Shown here in pieces: positions 33,587 to 45,302 of a DNA stretch of 64,000 bases. The stretch is taken from assembly GCA_027946365.1 (NCBI GenBank), contig JAPEUQ010000007.1, positions 372,001 to 436,000 of the forward strand, in the 5' to 3' direction. Under the pieces are notes generated by a model, which saw nothing but the letters and a program-made list of their open reading frames with translations, did no database searches and was not told the DNA's origin. Each line of letters starts with the position of its first letter. The first letter of the stretch is position 1. The stretch is from Kalmusia sp. IMI 367209. Lineage: Eukaryota > Ascomycota > Dothideomycetes > Pleosporales > Didymosphaeriaceae. Both the position numbers and the translations under genes were made by a program.

Positions 33587-36500
33587 TTAAATCCACAGCC
33601 AATCTGTCCGATTATCAACCCTATAAGTCCCGTCCATGATTTTATCAACCCTATATCGAACCCAGTCCAATGAGCCATATTTCGGAAGTTTGCTTTTCTC
33701 AATGCGGTGTGGTTCGGGCCCATAGAACACAACGCCAGCTTCTTGAAGCCTCTCCAGATTGTTCTCTGACCCAGCATCTCTCAAACGTTTAACTTCCTCC
33801 ATTCGTGGACTCCAGTAGCCATCGATGAACTCTATTAATGATCCCTCATAAGCTTCCCAAGCCATCTCGAACTCGCGCAGTAGATCCTCGAGCAATTGCG
33901 CATCCTTTTGCTCAGTGTATTGGATGTCAGTGATCTCATCCAATGTCAACGGCATATTGGGTGCTGTCTCTCTCCATGGAGTGTGACCATGATTGTGGCA
34001 TGTATGTGTTAATTCTAATGTGTCAAAAGTCATCGTCCGAAGGATCAAACTAGGCACTGATGACGTCGTAGCTGTACATAACTTGAATTTAAGAAGAGTG
34101 CATAATATTCTTCTTCGTAGGGCATCTCGATCGAAATAAGCCAATTGTCGGTCACCATAGAGCCTTGGCAGCTTTAACGTTGAGCTCACAATACTGCATC
34201 CATCTACAGTGCACAGACAGAAGCAATCGTCTCTCTGGTCGCTCGCGAAAACGCTACATAGCAATTGAGCTGCTGATTGTTCAATTTCATGATTTTCCGG
34301 ACATTTTTCAGACTCGGCAAGGCTATAATATTGCGTGACCTTTAAAGGCTCATCTTGCGGACGTTGGTAACAATCAACTGAGTAATGCGAACCTGTGCTC
34401 AAGTCGGTACTTAGAATTTCGTGGAGCACAAGATGTTTCTCATCGGTAGGCTGTCCGGAATCATCGCACACATAATCGATTGTCCGGGAAGTCGTGTTAT
34501 TGGTATGCCTCGTATAGAGTACCGCTTTCTCGGCTATCAGATGCAGAGACCTTGTTTTGAATATTGGGTGCATCGCATCGAGCTTTAAACCTTTCGAACA
34601 AAGCCATGAGATGCAATATATGTTTGTAGCGTCCCAACAAGAGCTTGCCACGTATCCCCATGTGAGCGAGATCTTATCTGAATCTTTGGAATACAGGTCG
34701 GTGAAACCAGCGGCGAACAACTCTTGCATACCCTTTACCTTCATCTCATTTGATATGGAGACACTAGTAATGTCCATGTATAAATCATAGGGATCGATGA
34801 TGTACGACGGTCGCTGATTTCGCTTTAGGTACATCGGCTTCATGCGTTGCGCTTGGAACGCTTGATGGAGAGTCGATGCAACATCTTGGACAATGTCAAG
34901 ATCTGATGAAACAATTACATAATGCCATGTGTCCGGACTGAAATTTCGGATATCATGCATCAATAAGTTAACAGAGGCCATATCACCGTACCGAATTGCT
35001 TCATCTAATGGAGTGATCCAGTGTGCCGGATTGTACGCAGGATCAACGCCGTAATCAAGAAGTAGCCGTAATCCGGGAGTCCAACTTATGGCCCCAAGTA
35101 GATCAATTTGCCAATCTTCAGTTTGTTGTTCCACATTCTTCAAAGCGATCCGCAGATCAGACTCTGACCTTTTTATGATAGCTTGCATTACAGGACTTAT
35201 TTCACAATCTAGACTCAGTTAGAAAGATCGATACGGTAGATTATCAAAGCACATACCGTACAAGTGTGCACCACCTGTTATGATGATCCTGTAGAAACTG
35301 AATTTGGTGTCGATTGAGTTGACAGAGATTGAATATTCCAACTCTTTAAGCTTGGAGAAATATGGACTTTCCTGACACAGGCGCAATGCGATTTTGTCCC
35401 AATTTCTGGACATAGTCAGAACACGATCGAAAAGATAGTCCAAAGGCGTTCTACCATAGAGAGAATCAGCTTCAAAAAAACCGTGATAAACTGTGAATTA
35501 TTTTCTCACCTGTAACGGTTATCCCTCTCATTCATATCGACTTGCATTTCAGATAGAGACTGTACTGTGTTATACAATAACTCGTTAGCCCACATCGCAT
35601 CTGTCCTTGATACAATCATTCCAATAGACACCATGCTTGCCTGTTGACCTTCAGTAACACTTAAGATAAGGCTCATGATTACTTACATGAGCTATAGTAG
35701 AGCCTTGTGGCGTGATATCATAGACATTTGCTCTACCGTCTTTCAGGAGCCTCAATAGACTGTCCATAACTAGTAAAACAGCAGAATTCGTGTCATGATC
35801 ATGGTTATATTGATCTTGAGCATTCAAAAACATTACTGAAAGATGACAATTTAGTGCTTCCAACAGTGCAAAAGCTGAGCTGTAGGGGGATACAATGTTC
35901 CGAGCTGCTATGTTCGGCGTTAGCGATCTGCTTGAATACGTGAGGCTTGCCTCAATCAGTTGCCCAAGCGCACCCCTACAGACGCGGAGGCGCAAACCTA
36001 GGGTGACCAAACGCTGCGATGGTATGGCGAACGGACAAGATGGATCATGTTTGAGATCTTCGCGCCAGAAAGCGGATATGAAACGTGGAAGTAAGTTCAC
36101 CCGAGGATTCCATCGCCTTCTAGAGCAGGTACATTTCGCAATCGAATCTTTTGACGTCGAAAATAACCTGGTTGAGACCTGGTGTCGATTCATAGCTTGG
36201 GTGCAACCTTCCAAGGTCTTTTTCGTTGACTCTACAACATCCAGGTATTCATCGCAACTATCCTGCAGCTCGCTTTGTGCGGGTAGGGTTCGATGGTGTT
36301 GATAGAGTCCCTCAATAGCGGTGGTGAGATGGTCTAGCTTTTGTGATTGTTGATTGAATTGTTGATCAATTTGCTGCTTCACATCTTCAAGGAATTCGAT
36401 GCTGTACGACTGTGTACGTCGAATACGAGCAACCTCATTCAAGGTGGCTGTACCGATTTTCGCAAGCTGATCGCGGTGTTGGGTTGCAGTATCGCTATAG

Positions 36501-36973
36501 CTTTGATTCAGTAATGTTCACAGAATAACACGAGAGACCCACAGATGCAAGGCATGTAGCACAACCTGCAAGCTTTCCAGCATGCGATCGAGTTGTTTCT
36601 GCAAGTCCTCAAGAGTCTCTTTTCGAAACGGGTATGCGAATCTTTTCTTGACAAGCACCAGCTTCTTTATTAGAACGTCTTGCCTGTATTCGGGTGTACT
36701 AATCTTCTCTTGATGCTCTTTGAGTCTTACTCGTGCCTCTTCGCAGACCCTTATGCAGTTCTTGACCTCCGCGAACAGCTCATAATCGTCGCGCCCGAAT
36801 TTCTCGACTGGCTTTTGAAGTACGGATAAAATGGACTCGATACGTTCTGCACGGCTTAAAACCGCTTCGATGTCATCGTGGTAGGACCGAAAATGCGAAT
36901 AGTACCACTTTAAACCTTGCAGCATCTGTAGGGTAAGCGATACAGCACCGACGAGGCTTCCGGGATCAGACAT
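33587..36973 (-). pseudogene. Helo-like N-terminal domain/ankyrin protein with one in-frame TGA
   Basis: Exons on the minus strand are 36973-35687, 35640-35510, 35450-35257 and 35208-33587. Introns of 46, 59 and 48 nt all keep phase, giving 1077 positions. Codon 152 (36518-36520) is TGA, and the frame continues open and coding on both sides of it. The N-terminus (MSDPGSLVGAVSLTLQML, YYSHFRSYHDDIEAV) is the fungal helo-like/STAND N-terminal domain, with coiled-coil helices to about residue 160. Later parts include a STIAHAS segment where an ankyrin repeat begins, RTPLDYLFDRV, ITGGAHLY, and LLLDYGVDPAYNPAHWITPLDEAIRYGD, which are degenerate ankyrin repeats. The C-terminus is unrecognised. Such proteins belong with non-self recognition and cell-death networks. 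A recent nonsense mutation or a base error is likely. Confidence 0.82.
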
Positions 36974-37992
36974 GTCGGATAACTACTGTTGTCGCCCTTC
37001 CGCTGTGACTAAAAAGCGATGGACATGGTTCCAACAATTGTGGGTGTTAATGGTAGGCTCTCAGTCAGTGGGGGAGGAAGAAAGAAGAACGAAGGGATAA
37101 AAGAGGCAGCAGAGTTGGAGAAATCAGTAACAAGGCTGAATCTGCCCCACCAAAGCCTCGCGTTCAGCCGTACAGGTTGCGCCCCACCGAGGCAGTCGTG
37201 TAACGCTTCCGATGCAGGTATGATAAAATCGTATTTCTTTCTCCAAAATACCACTAGAAGAGGGCCCGCTATATAAATCTAGATAACGACACCGTAGGAC
37301 CAAAGAGCGAACTTTGGAGAAAACATATTGATGAAAGCCGGACTGCGCGATGTCAAGAGCCCTGAGATGAATTGATTTTCGCCCGCATGAGTTCATCAAA
37401 TGCAACTATAGTCGTAGAAAAAAAATTGGAGATCTACCTCAGAATATCGGAGGCTACACATGAACAATGCTAAAGATGCCACGTCCCAAGGGTGACAATA
37501 AGTTACAGGCGCAGAAATACAGGGTCAAAGGCTAAACCCCCCCTCAGGAACAAAAATGAAATAAAAACTAAGATCGTACTTCTATAGCAGTTAACCCTGA
37601 AATTGCTAAAACTGAAGCTATCATTATGGCTTCCAAAGCTGTCCTAGACTCGACTATTCAAAAGTCTATATCAGAACCCATGCTCTAGCAGAGTCTGCCG
37701 TCCCAAAAGTAGGCCGGGCTATGAGCCACTTCACGTGTACTTCCACCATATATTGATGCTCGACAATACGTACCACATAGGGATATCTGCTGCATACATA
37801 ATATGTACGCTGACATACCAAACTTCGCCAAATTTACCAAAACCTGATAGTGAATCATGTTTGGCTGGGCGCCTTCATTTTGAAGAACATCAATTTATCC
37901 ATGGCCATCAACTCGCTTCCAGTTGGCATTCATTAAGCCTCACCCAGCCTCAATTTTTGAATTTAATGATTTGGAAAATGGTATTTGAAGCG
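36974..37992. other. Intergenic, no gene seen
   Basis: This is the promoter side of the helo-like gene and the 3' flank of the zinc-cluster gene. Open readings here lack ATG starts or motifs. Confidence 0.55.
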
Positions 37993-40039
37993 CTATACTT
38001 GGAAGATATCACTACTGAATTCCCCAGGAAACCAAATCGAAGACTCATTAAACTGGTCTACTGGGTCTGCCAGTTTATCTAGCAGCATATACTGCGGCGT
38101 AAACGGCTGGAAGAAATTCTCGGTCATGCCTGAACAGCGCGAACCAACATCACCAGCCATATCTACTGCCGTAGGAACTTCAGCAGTGACCTCATCTTCA
38201 TTGTTGGCGCGGCCAAGACCTAGGCGTGGAAATTCGTCGGTCATCATCTCATGCACCATGCGAAGAGTGCCTCGATGCATGACGAGAGGTTGAAGCCGAG
38301 GCATGAGTTCTTTAAGAGCATCGGTGGACTCGGGACGCATCCGTCTTCTTGCATCGGTAGTTACATTAGTTGTGCTAGGTTCGAAGAGGGGAATCTCCCG
38401 GGCTAAGATGTCGAAGCAGTCGCGCACGCATTTCGACTGTGGCCACCTCTCAGCTAGAAGGGACAAAGTGACACTGCAGGATCGTACGGCTTCCGACACG
38501 TCGAGTGTCTCATACGTTGGTGATCGTTGTTCGGGTGGCGTAGCAAAGAAACAGTACAGTAGCGCAACACCACATTTGAACTGCGCAATGAGGCCAAGCC
38601 AAAGATCAGTTAGTGGCCTCTGTCGTTGGAACTTGCGGAAAATAAGCAGTGCCTGTGTGCATGCTTTGACTGTCCAGTCGCCTGCCGACTCGCTTGCTGT
38701 CGTCTTGGTCGGCTGATAGAGCATAGCGAGACTATAGTTGTAGATCATGTGCAGCCACTCGCTGTTGGAGAAGTTTATGACCCGCTTGTCAGCATAGCGG
38801 TGGCAGAGCGAGCGCCATTTGTCCAATTTTTCAATGACACGCAAACGCCAGTGGTGATGGGAATCCATAGACGTCCAGAAGTCGCGGTGTAAAGTGGTAT
38901 TGAGGATCTCGGACTGAATCTGTCGGCAGTAGACGACATGTAACGCCGCGGACACAGTTGTAAGGCCAGGAAAGCTTAGTGGATCGTTTGGGAAGGCGTC
39001 TGCACAGCATGTGTCGAGCTCACTATCGTTGATGTTTGCGAACAGCTTCACGGTGATTTGCGAGTCGGGGATACAGAAGGGGAGGTCAAAGACGGCTCCG
39101 ACGGTGCGATCGAGAGCATAGGCAGACCAAAAAGATGCGTCTGCGCATCTGGATTAGCACTTTGGCCGCGGCATCCTCGGAGGGAGGCTCTGAATCGGCC
39201 AAGTGAAGCTGTGTCATGACGCAGTAACGCATCGTTGTCGATGCAGTAGAGATTATTCCTTCAGTAGAGGGTGAAAACATGGCATGCATGCTCATGAGGA
39301 GATGGGCCTGTATGTGTAATAGGCGGTCCGGCTGGGCGAAGACTGTCGGGAGATAATTCTTCACTGCAGCATCGTAGTAGTCTTGTTGGTTGTATTGAGA
39401 TGAGATACCGTGGCTGCTGATACTCAACAACATACCAATGGAGTAAATGAGATTACAAAAAAAGGCAGAGCATGGCCCTGGGTCATGCTGCAAATGATCT
39501 ATGCGAAGGAACGGATATCGTGAGTGTACCTTCTCAACATAAAGAGAGAAGAGAGCCTCTCTAGCATTGTCGCTGAGACTATCTCCAGGATCCAGGCCAG
39601 GTGAAGTGACAGGTGGTGACATATCCTGAGCAAACCGAGGTACGGACGAGGAGAGACGGACTGGTGCAAATGCATTGGGCAAGTTATGAGGGACCAGCGG
39701 AGATGCCTGATTACCGCGAGTATCATGATGTTGTCTAAGGCGACCTTCTTCCAAACGAGAAATGCGCTCCTCTAGTGAAACAATATCGACGAGTCGGCCT
39801 AGCGAATCGTGTATGATATAGTTATGATTCTGCAGTTCCACGCTTGAGGGTGGCTCAACGCACTGCTGATTGGATCGAGCGCAGTTGGCGCAAGGTCTTC
39901 CATTGTCGCATCTTTGCTATAACGACGATTAGCAGATGGGGTTATTTTGAAGGAGTGAGGTACTGACCTTCCGCTTGCGGCACCGCAGACAAGCATTTGA
40001 CTTCAGGCGTTTGGTTGGCGGACCATCTTCTTCCTCCAT
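37993..40039 (-). pseudogene. Zn2Cys6 transcription factor, one-base frameshift
   Basis: The exon 40039-39968 joins 39916-37993 across a 51-nt intron. It encodes a complete zinc binuclear cluster, CLRCRKRKQRCDNGRPCANC with the last Cys in SNQQC. A short linker coiled coil (LEERISRLEE) and a fungal-specific middle homology region follow. The conserved block RRRIFWSAYALDR is interrupted at an A5 run (39129-39133 on the plus strand) that carries one extra base. Dropping one base would leave one frame of 664 codons ending normally at 37993, which fits a homopolymer assembly error or a very recent mutation. It lies directly next to the isocitrate-lyase-fold gene, on the same strand and 240 nt away. 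It is the likely pathway regulator of the cluster that follows. Confidence 0.82.
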
Positions 40040-40278
40040 GAGATTACGTGGTGAGTGTTGCAGGACGACGCCTACGGTGATGTGACGCATGAACCTTATC
40101 TAATCTCCAACTGGATGCCAAGGTCACGTATCGCAAATATGTAAGATATGCTCGTTGATTGGCTCGGTTCGTTAGCGTGAATGCACGTGATGAGGAAGCT
40201 ACAGGGCGAGCCGTGTTCCGATCGTTGGCATTCCCGGCATGAAAAGCTACTGCTAGCATTCTGGTAACATTTCTGACG

Positions 40279-42014
40279 CTAGGTTAACCTAACAATCTCC
40301 CTACCAGCAACAACATCGAAAAACGCGTCTGCCAAATAACCTCCCCGCGCTGTGGGCTTGCCGTGTTTATCGGTCGGCATACTTTGGATGGCGGGCTTCG
40401 CGACGTCGCGCATGTAACCCGCCATTCCCTTTTCGACCAAAGCCTTTGCGAACTGTCTCGCGTGCAACGACAGCCCTTGGGTGGCCCATATGGGCTGCAC
40501 CTGCCACACTACACCGTAGTCGCGTGCAATGTCTGAGTGGAATGACTCCAGCTCGGCAGGGCTATAGCCACCTTGTGCGAAGTCGTAGGCACCCATGAAC
40601 CCAAACGCAAAGAGACGATCAGGATACACGGCACGCACGCCCATATGGAAGTCATGCATGTCCTGCTTGTTCGGTTTATCCTGTCGGCTCCACGTCACAT
40701 CCCCGAAAGGAGCGGCTAAAATAGCTCGATCAATGACCTGCTTCGTGCTCCACTGCCACATGTACTGCCCATGCGGCGTACGCGGGAGCTCCCAGTCGAA
40801 CACAACATCATGGCCTGTGACTCTCCTGGCCATGGCCCGCCTTTGTTGCAAGGCGACCGCCTCATCGCCGGTGCTACGTACCTCAGCTACATAGGCCTTG
40901 TATTGCTCCTCGCTGGTAACCGCCTTAACAGCATCGTCGAATGTCATGAGCCCCGCCCTCGCTTTCCAGTCCGTTTTGACACTCAAGTAGTCTTTACCTG
41001 ACTCCTTCCCAGCATCGATTGCTGTAACGAACGGCTCCACCGGCTTGGTGGCACCGAGGACATAGGGATGGTCGCGCGGGTCGAGAACACTCGTGATGAA
41101 CTCGGAGCTGTCGCTATCACATCGACAGAGAAGCATCGTATCGGCACTAATAGCTATCAATTAGCGCATCGATGGACGATAGGCACATCGCACTTACCCC
41201 ATAATATCAAAGGTCATCCGCACCGTCTTCAATCGGTCCAAATACTCGCATGTTGGTATGATGGTTCTACCCTCGCCGTTTGTAAATTTTTTCAGCCCCA
41301 TCGCCAGATCATCGATGTGAATCATGGCGACACCGCTCTCTACGAAGCTCCTGACCGTCTTCATGCATCCTGTCAAGGTCCCAAATCCCATGTCACAGTC
41401 TGCAACGATAGGAAGCATATAGTCAATGCATTCCAGCGAGTCGCGATCGGCCTCATCATAGCGCATTCGCAATTGTGTCTGACGTTGATCTTGGAAAAGC
41501 TGCGTGTTGAAGATACGCTTGACCACTGAGGGCACCAGATCGGAAGGATAGTCTGCATGGTCTTCGCCGGGCCATGTTGCAAGCGATAGGCCGCAGAGAG
41601 CCCCTGAGACATATATGGTTTGCACTGGCCATGTCAGCGTTGAATAGATTGCCTTAGTACAATGACAATGTCTTACTAGACTGTGCCATCTCCTTCGCGA
41701 TCAGGGGCTCTGTCGTTCCGAACGTGAGTTCATATGTGCCATTGACATTGTGTTCATTGAGGATACGCCATAGCTTGCGACCTTGGATGCTAGATGCATA
41801 TTCTTGCTTGAAGCCAATGTTCCGCAGAGCAGCAATGGACGTTGCTAAGTACGGCCTACCATCCTGCAAGTCAATAATTTGTCTTTAAGCTTTTGTAGCG
41901 CCCTCACCTCACAATGTGTCTTTGCCTATCGGTCTGCCACCAGGCTTCAATGCTTGCAACCTCAACGTCAAAAGCCTGCTTCTCTGCTTTGACGTTAGGC
42001 CATTTTTTAGTCAT
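40279..42014 (-). CDS. Isocitrate-lyase-fold protein lacking the catalytic signatures
   Basis: Exons on the minus strand are 42014-41913, 41863-41677, 41624-41198 and 41146-40279 (527 aa); introns are 49-52 nt with exact phase. Fold landmarks of isocitrate/methylisocitrate lyase are clear: WWQTDRQ near the start, IQGRKLWRIL, QTIYVSGALCG, DHADYPSDLVP, LFQDQRQ, PIVADCDMGFG, GVAMIHIDDLA, and FDIMGAD followed by DPRDHPYVLGAT. The length is close to eukaryotic enzymes (about 540). The active-site loop KKCGHMAGK reads KKFTNGEGR (41266-41292), losing the catalytic Cys and His. The NCSPSFNW-type signature is replaced by FGFMGAYDF (about 40570-40612). It is probably a lyase of the ICL/PEP-mutase superfamily with a different substrate, though a non-catalytic role cannot be excluded. 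The first donor (GTGAGG) was chosen on phase. Confidence 0.88.
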
Positions 42015-42375
42015 AATGTCTTTAGTCCGCCAACGGGTACAGAATGCTTAGGCAGAGCGATCAATTCAGATGTTAGCCGAAAATGCTCAGGTTGAGGGTA
42101 TCCCTCCGACGCATGATATCTATCAATCATGACCTTGACTCGATATCAATCGTTCGATATGCAAGGCTCGGTTCGATTTCACATCAAATGACTCCTATCC
42201 CAAAGCTCGCGCTGGTGGGGAGGTCAATCTTCGGGGACACGCTCCTAGCGCCCGATAGACCCCGATACATCGGAAGGCGATATCCGATAGTCGAGCAACG
42301 TCGATCTACCTCCGTACCATAATAGAATATAGATGGAATTCGAATGTGTTCATTGAGTATACGAATCCCGACGAG
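42015..42375. promoter_or_regulatory. Divergent promoter of the lyase and aminotransferase genes
   Basis: These 361 bases separate the ATGs of the isocitrate-lyase-like gene (minus) and the aminotransferase (plus). It contains TCGGGG at 42231-42236, CCCCGA at 42260-42265 and a CGG-N10-CCG inverted pair at 42271-42286, all close together. Confidence 0.6.
42271..42286. promoter_or_regulatory. CGG-N10-CCG, candidate Zn2Cys6 site
   Basis: CGG at 42271-42273 and CCG at 42284-42286 are separated by ten bases. Inverted CGG triplets with fixed spacing are the usual target of zinc-cluster dimers (the yeast Put3 site uses N10). This site is about 90 bases before the aminotransferase ATG. Confidence 0.4.
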
Positions 42376-43820
42376 ATGAGTGTGGTTCCTTCTGGCGATA
42401 CCATTAACCTACAGCTCGGCTGGCCCTCGCCACGCCTCTTCGCCGGCGCTTCCCTGCTCCAAGGTGCAACCGAAGTGCTCAATTCCGAATCAGAAACAGC
42501 TAAAGCCCTCATCTACGGCCCTCACATCGGCCATCCACCACTGCGCGAGAGCGTCGCACAATGGCTCTCAACCGTCTACAATGTTCATACCAGCAGAGAG
42601 CGCATCTGTATCACAAATGGCGCGTCGGCCAATCTATCAAACATCCTTCTCAAGTTCACCGACCCGCTATACACTAGATGTATTTTCATGGTTGAGCCGA
42701 CATATTTTCTCGCATGTCCAATCTTTGAGGACAATGGATTCCGCGGAAAATTAAGAGGTGTGCCTGAAGGCGCAGAGGGTATTGATATCGATTTTTTGCG
42801 AAAAGAGCTGCAAACAGTGGAAGCAGCTGCGAAAGCCGAAGGAAACAAGGCCCCTACCCTCAAAATAGGGCAGACATATGCCAAAGTCTACAAATATGTC
42901 ATCTATACGGTTCCAACCTTTGCCAATCCGAGCGGCAAGACCATGGGACTAGAGCTACGCAAGGGACTGGTCAAATTAGCAAGAGAACACGACGCGTTGG
43001 TTGTGTCGGACGACGTCTATGACTTCCTCAGCTGGCCTGCCGACCCGGATGCAGGAGGGCAAAATGCTTCTAATACGATTCCGCCACGGTTAGTTGACAT
43101 TGATCACGCCATGGATGGGTGCGACGAATTCGGAAATACAGCCAGCAACGGATCGTTTTCGAAACTCATTGGTCCTGGCATCAGAGTTGGTTGGACTGAC
43201 TCTACGCCGGCCTTCGCTCATGAATTGTCTGAAGTGTAAGCTTTCCTCTATTTCCACGGAGTGCCCGATATATCAAGCTAATAATCCATACCAACAGTGG
43301 TTCCTCAAGTTCCGGTGGTGCTCCATCGCACCTGACATCCACCTTTGTGGACAAGATGCTCCGCAGTAACCACCTACAAATACACATAAAGGATGTACTC
43401 ATACCGGAGTACCGTAAACGTTATTACGCTCTAATGCAATGTATTGTCGAGCTGCTCCTACCACTAGGCGTCGTTGTCGAAACGAATACGCCTACGGGTG
43501 TAGCTGGCGGCTTCTTCACCTATATACGGCTACCCGAGGACTTACCTGCAGGTAAAATTGTAGCTGCTATTGCCTGGAAGAAAAGGCAACTACGCGTTGC
43601 ATTCGGGCATATGTTCACCGTTGCCGGCGATCCGACAAGCTCATCAAGGGGCGAGGAAGCTGAGGGATTCACCAAATGTTTACGATTGTGCTGGGCATGG
43701 CACGAAGAAGCGGAAATCAGGGTGGGAATACAGAGATTGGCAGACACGATCCTTGAGGCGAGAGATATGACAAAGAAGGGCATCGGATTTGATCAGTATA
43801 TGACGATAGGTATACGTTGA
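42376..43820 (+). CDS. PLP-dependent class I/II aminotransferase
   Basis: Exons are 42376-43235 and 43298-43820 (460 aa); the 62-nt intron is phase-consistent. The ATG at 42376 was chosen because the upstream frame is open but has no other ATG, and the family begins just before INLQLGWPSP. Motifs are YGPHIGHPPLRESVAQWL, ITNGASANLSNIL, IYTVPTFANPSGKTM (with the conserved Asn-Pro), VVSDDVYDFL (the Asp that binds the pyridine nitrogen) and NGSFSKLIGPGIRVGW, where Lys263 should form the Schiff base. It resembles the Aro8/2-aminoadipate and valine-pyruvate group of transaminases; the substrate is open. It shares a promoter with the lyase-like gene, and its 3' end lies 33 bases from the stop of the convergent aldolase gene. 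Confidence 0.92.
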
Positions 43821-43853
43821 AATGTAGAATATTCCGATCTATGTACCTGCAAT

Positions 43854-44828
43854 TTATTGTTTCAACTTAGCAGATATCTCGTTGATTGAGGTAGCTTGTT
43901 TCGCCATGCCAGCCAACAGCAATGCCATATCTCGACCCGCCATAGCGAACCTTACGGAGGGATGCCGCACAGCGAAGGTCTCAAGCAAGTCTGGTCTCGG
44001 CTCAAGACCACCAAGCCCAACAAATATCTTATGTCCATTAGTGCTCGCCTTTTCTGCTGCAGTCGCAATCCTTGCCACAGTCGAGTGGAAGAGATCCGCG
44101 TCGTATTGACCAGGTATGCCGAGCTCCATACATAAATCTGCGCATCCGATCAACAGGGCATCGATGCCGGGTACTGCAGCAATAGCTTCCACGTTGGTTA
44201 CACCCTCATTGGTCTCAATCATAGGCATGATCAAAACTTCGTTGTTCACAACTTCAGCAATGGTGTCGTACGTGAACCCAGTCGCATACTGTGTCATAGG
44301 TTGGATCATTGTGACTGAGCGCTTGCCCTAGGACGCGTTAGTCGAACTTGCTTTCTTGCGTTTTCAAGGTAATAGCGTACAAGAGGTGGAAATTTCCCAG
44401 CATTCGCGCACATTTGTGCCTGTTCAACGTTGTTTACATGCGGCACGATAATTGCTTGTGCGCCTGCGTCTAGACATCGCGAGATCCATTCTGGGGCACA
44501 TGTAGGCACGACAACCATCGGTGTGATTCTACCTTTTCCTATCAGTAATTTACACAGAATGAGATGTCCACAATTGATCAGCTGCATACCCAACGTTTAA
44601 ACATGAAATCGCAATATCCCTCATTGTCTCCATTCCTATCGCCATGTGCTCCAGGTTCATCAGTATTGCTTGGTACCCTGCTCGCTGCGCAATTAAGGGC
44701 ATTTCTACTGAAAAAGCAACGCGGAGACCGAATGAGTGCGCAAGCGCGTTGCGCTCCATTGTTGTTTTGACGAGATTCGAACGACATAGTTCGCGGGCGG
44801 CTGCGACTTGATCGGCGTTGGGAGCCAT
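43854..44828 (-). CDS. HpcH/HpaI-type aldolase
   Basis: Exons on the minus strand are 44828-44590, 44528-44381 and 44327-43854 (286 aa); introns are 61 and 53 nt, all in phase. The TIM-barrel family of class II, metal-dependent pyruvate aldolases (HpcH/HpaI, PF03328) is evident. Its landmarks are FSVEMPLIAQRAGYQAILMN, NLEHMAIG, VVVPTCAPEWISRCLDAGAQ, IIVPHVNN, FPPLGKRS, IMPMIETNEGVTNVEAI (metal-binding Glu) and PGIDALLIGCADLCMELG (second metal ligand Asp). Members split 2-oxo-4-hydroxy acids into pyruvate or oxaloacetate and an aldehyde, in the cytosol. Beside an aminotransferase this suggests the cleavage step after deamination of a hydroxylated amino acid. That link is inference. Confidence 0.9.
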
Positions 44829-45302
44829 ATTTTCGAGAAATATACTTAATTGTAGGGTCTTCAGGATTCTTCTTTTCTCTCAAGGAAATTCGATCACTCG
44901 ATTCACGAAAACACGGGACCCAAGTAAACAAAGTTCACTTACTCTTTCGAACCATGTTCGGGGACGGCCCTACTGCGGCCCTACTCTTATTCCTACTCCC
45001 CGCACTCCACAAGTCCACCTACCATTCCCCACAGTTTTAACAAGCATCGGCAAACTAAACCGAAAATCAATGATAGCGTAGGAATCAGAGATAGAGAATG
45101 ATAAGGTACACACGCCACCATCCTATCTTCGTATCGTCGGATGTTGATAGGCAGCCTTCGGCGCATCTCGGGGCTCGCCCGATGAACAGGGTCATGTTCT
45201 AATACTAAGTCGCCATCTTCACCATGCCCGCTGCACCAATCGATCAAGTGGAGAGCATCCCGAATACATCCTCAGTCACCAAAAAGCTCCATAAGCATCA
45301 AC
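44829..45302. promoter_or_regulatory. Divergent promoter of the aldolase and MFS genes
   Basis: These 474 bases lie between the aldolase (minus) and the transporter (plus). It contains TCGGGG at 44958-44963 and 45168-45173, the element also found in the 42015-42375 promoter, plus a CGG-N9-CCG pair near 45045. Confidence 0.5.

Noticed and set aside
36518..36520. Programmed stop-codon readthrough in the helo-like gene
   Set aside because: The base context after TGA (ACA) is not the known fungal readthrough context (CTA), so a mutation or base error is simpler.
36484..36530. Possible small intron removing the TGA in the helo-like/ankyrin gene
   Set aside because: Candidate GT/AG pairs give introns of 27-44 nt, or break the frame. 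The sequence is in one frame on both sides of the TGA.
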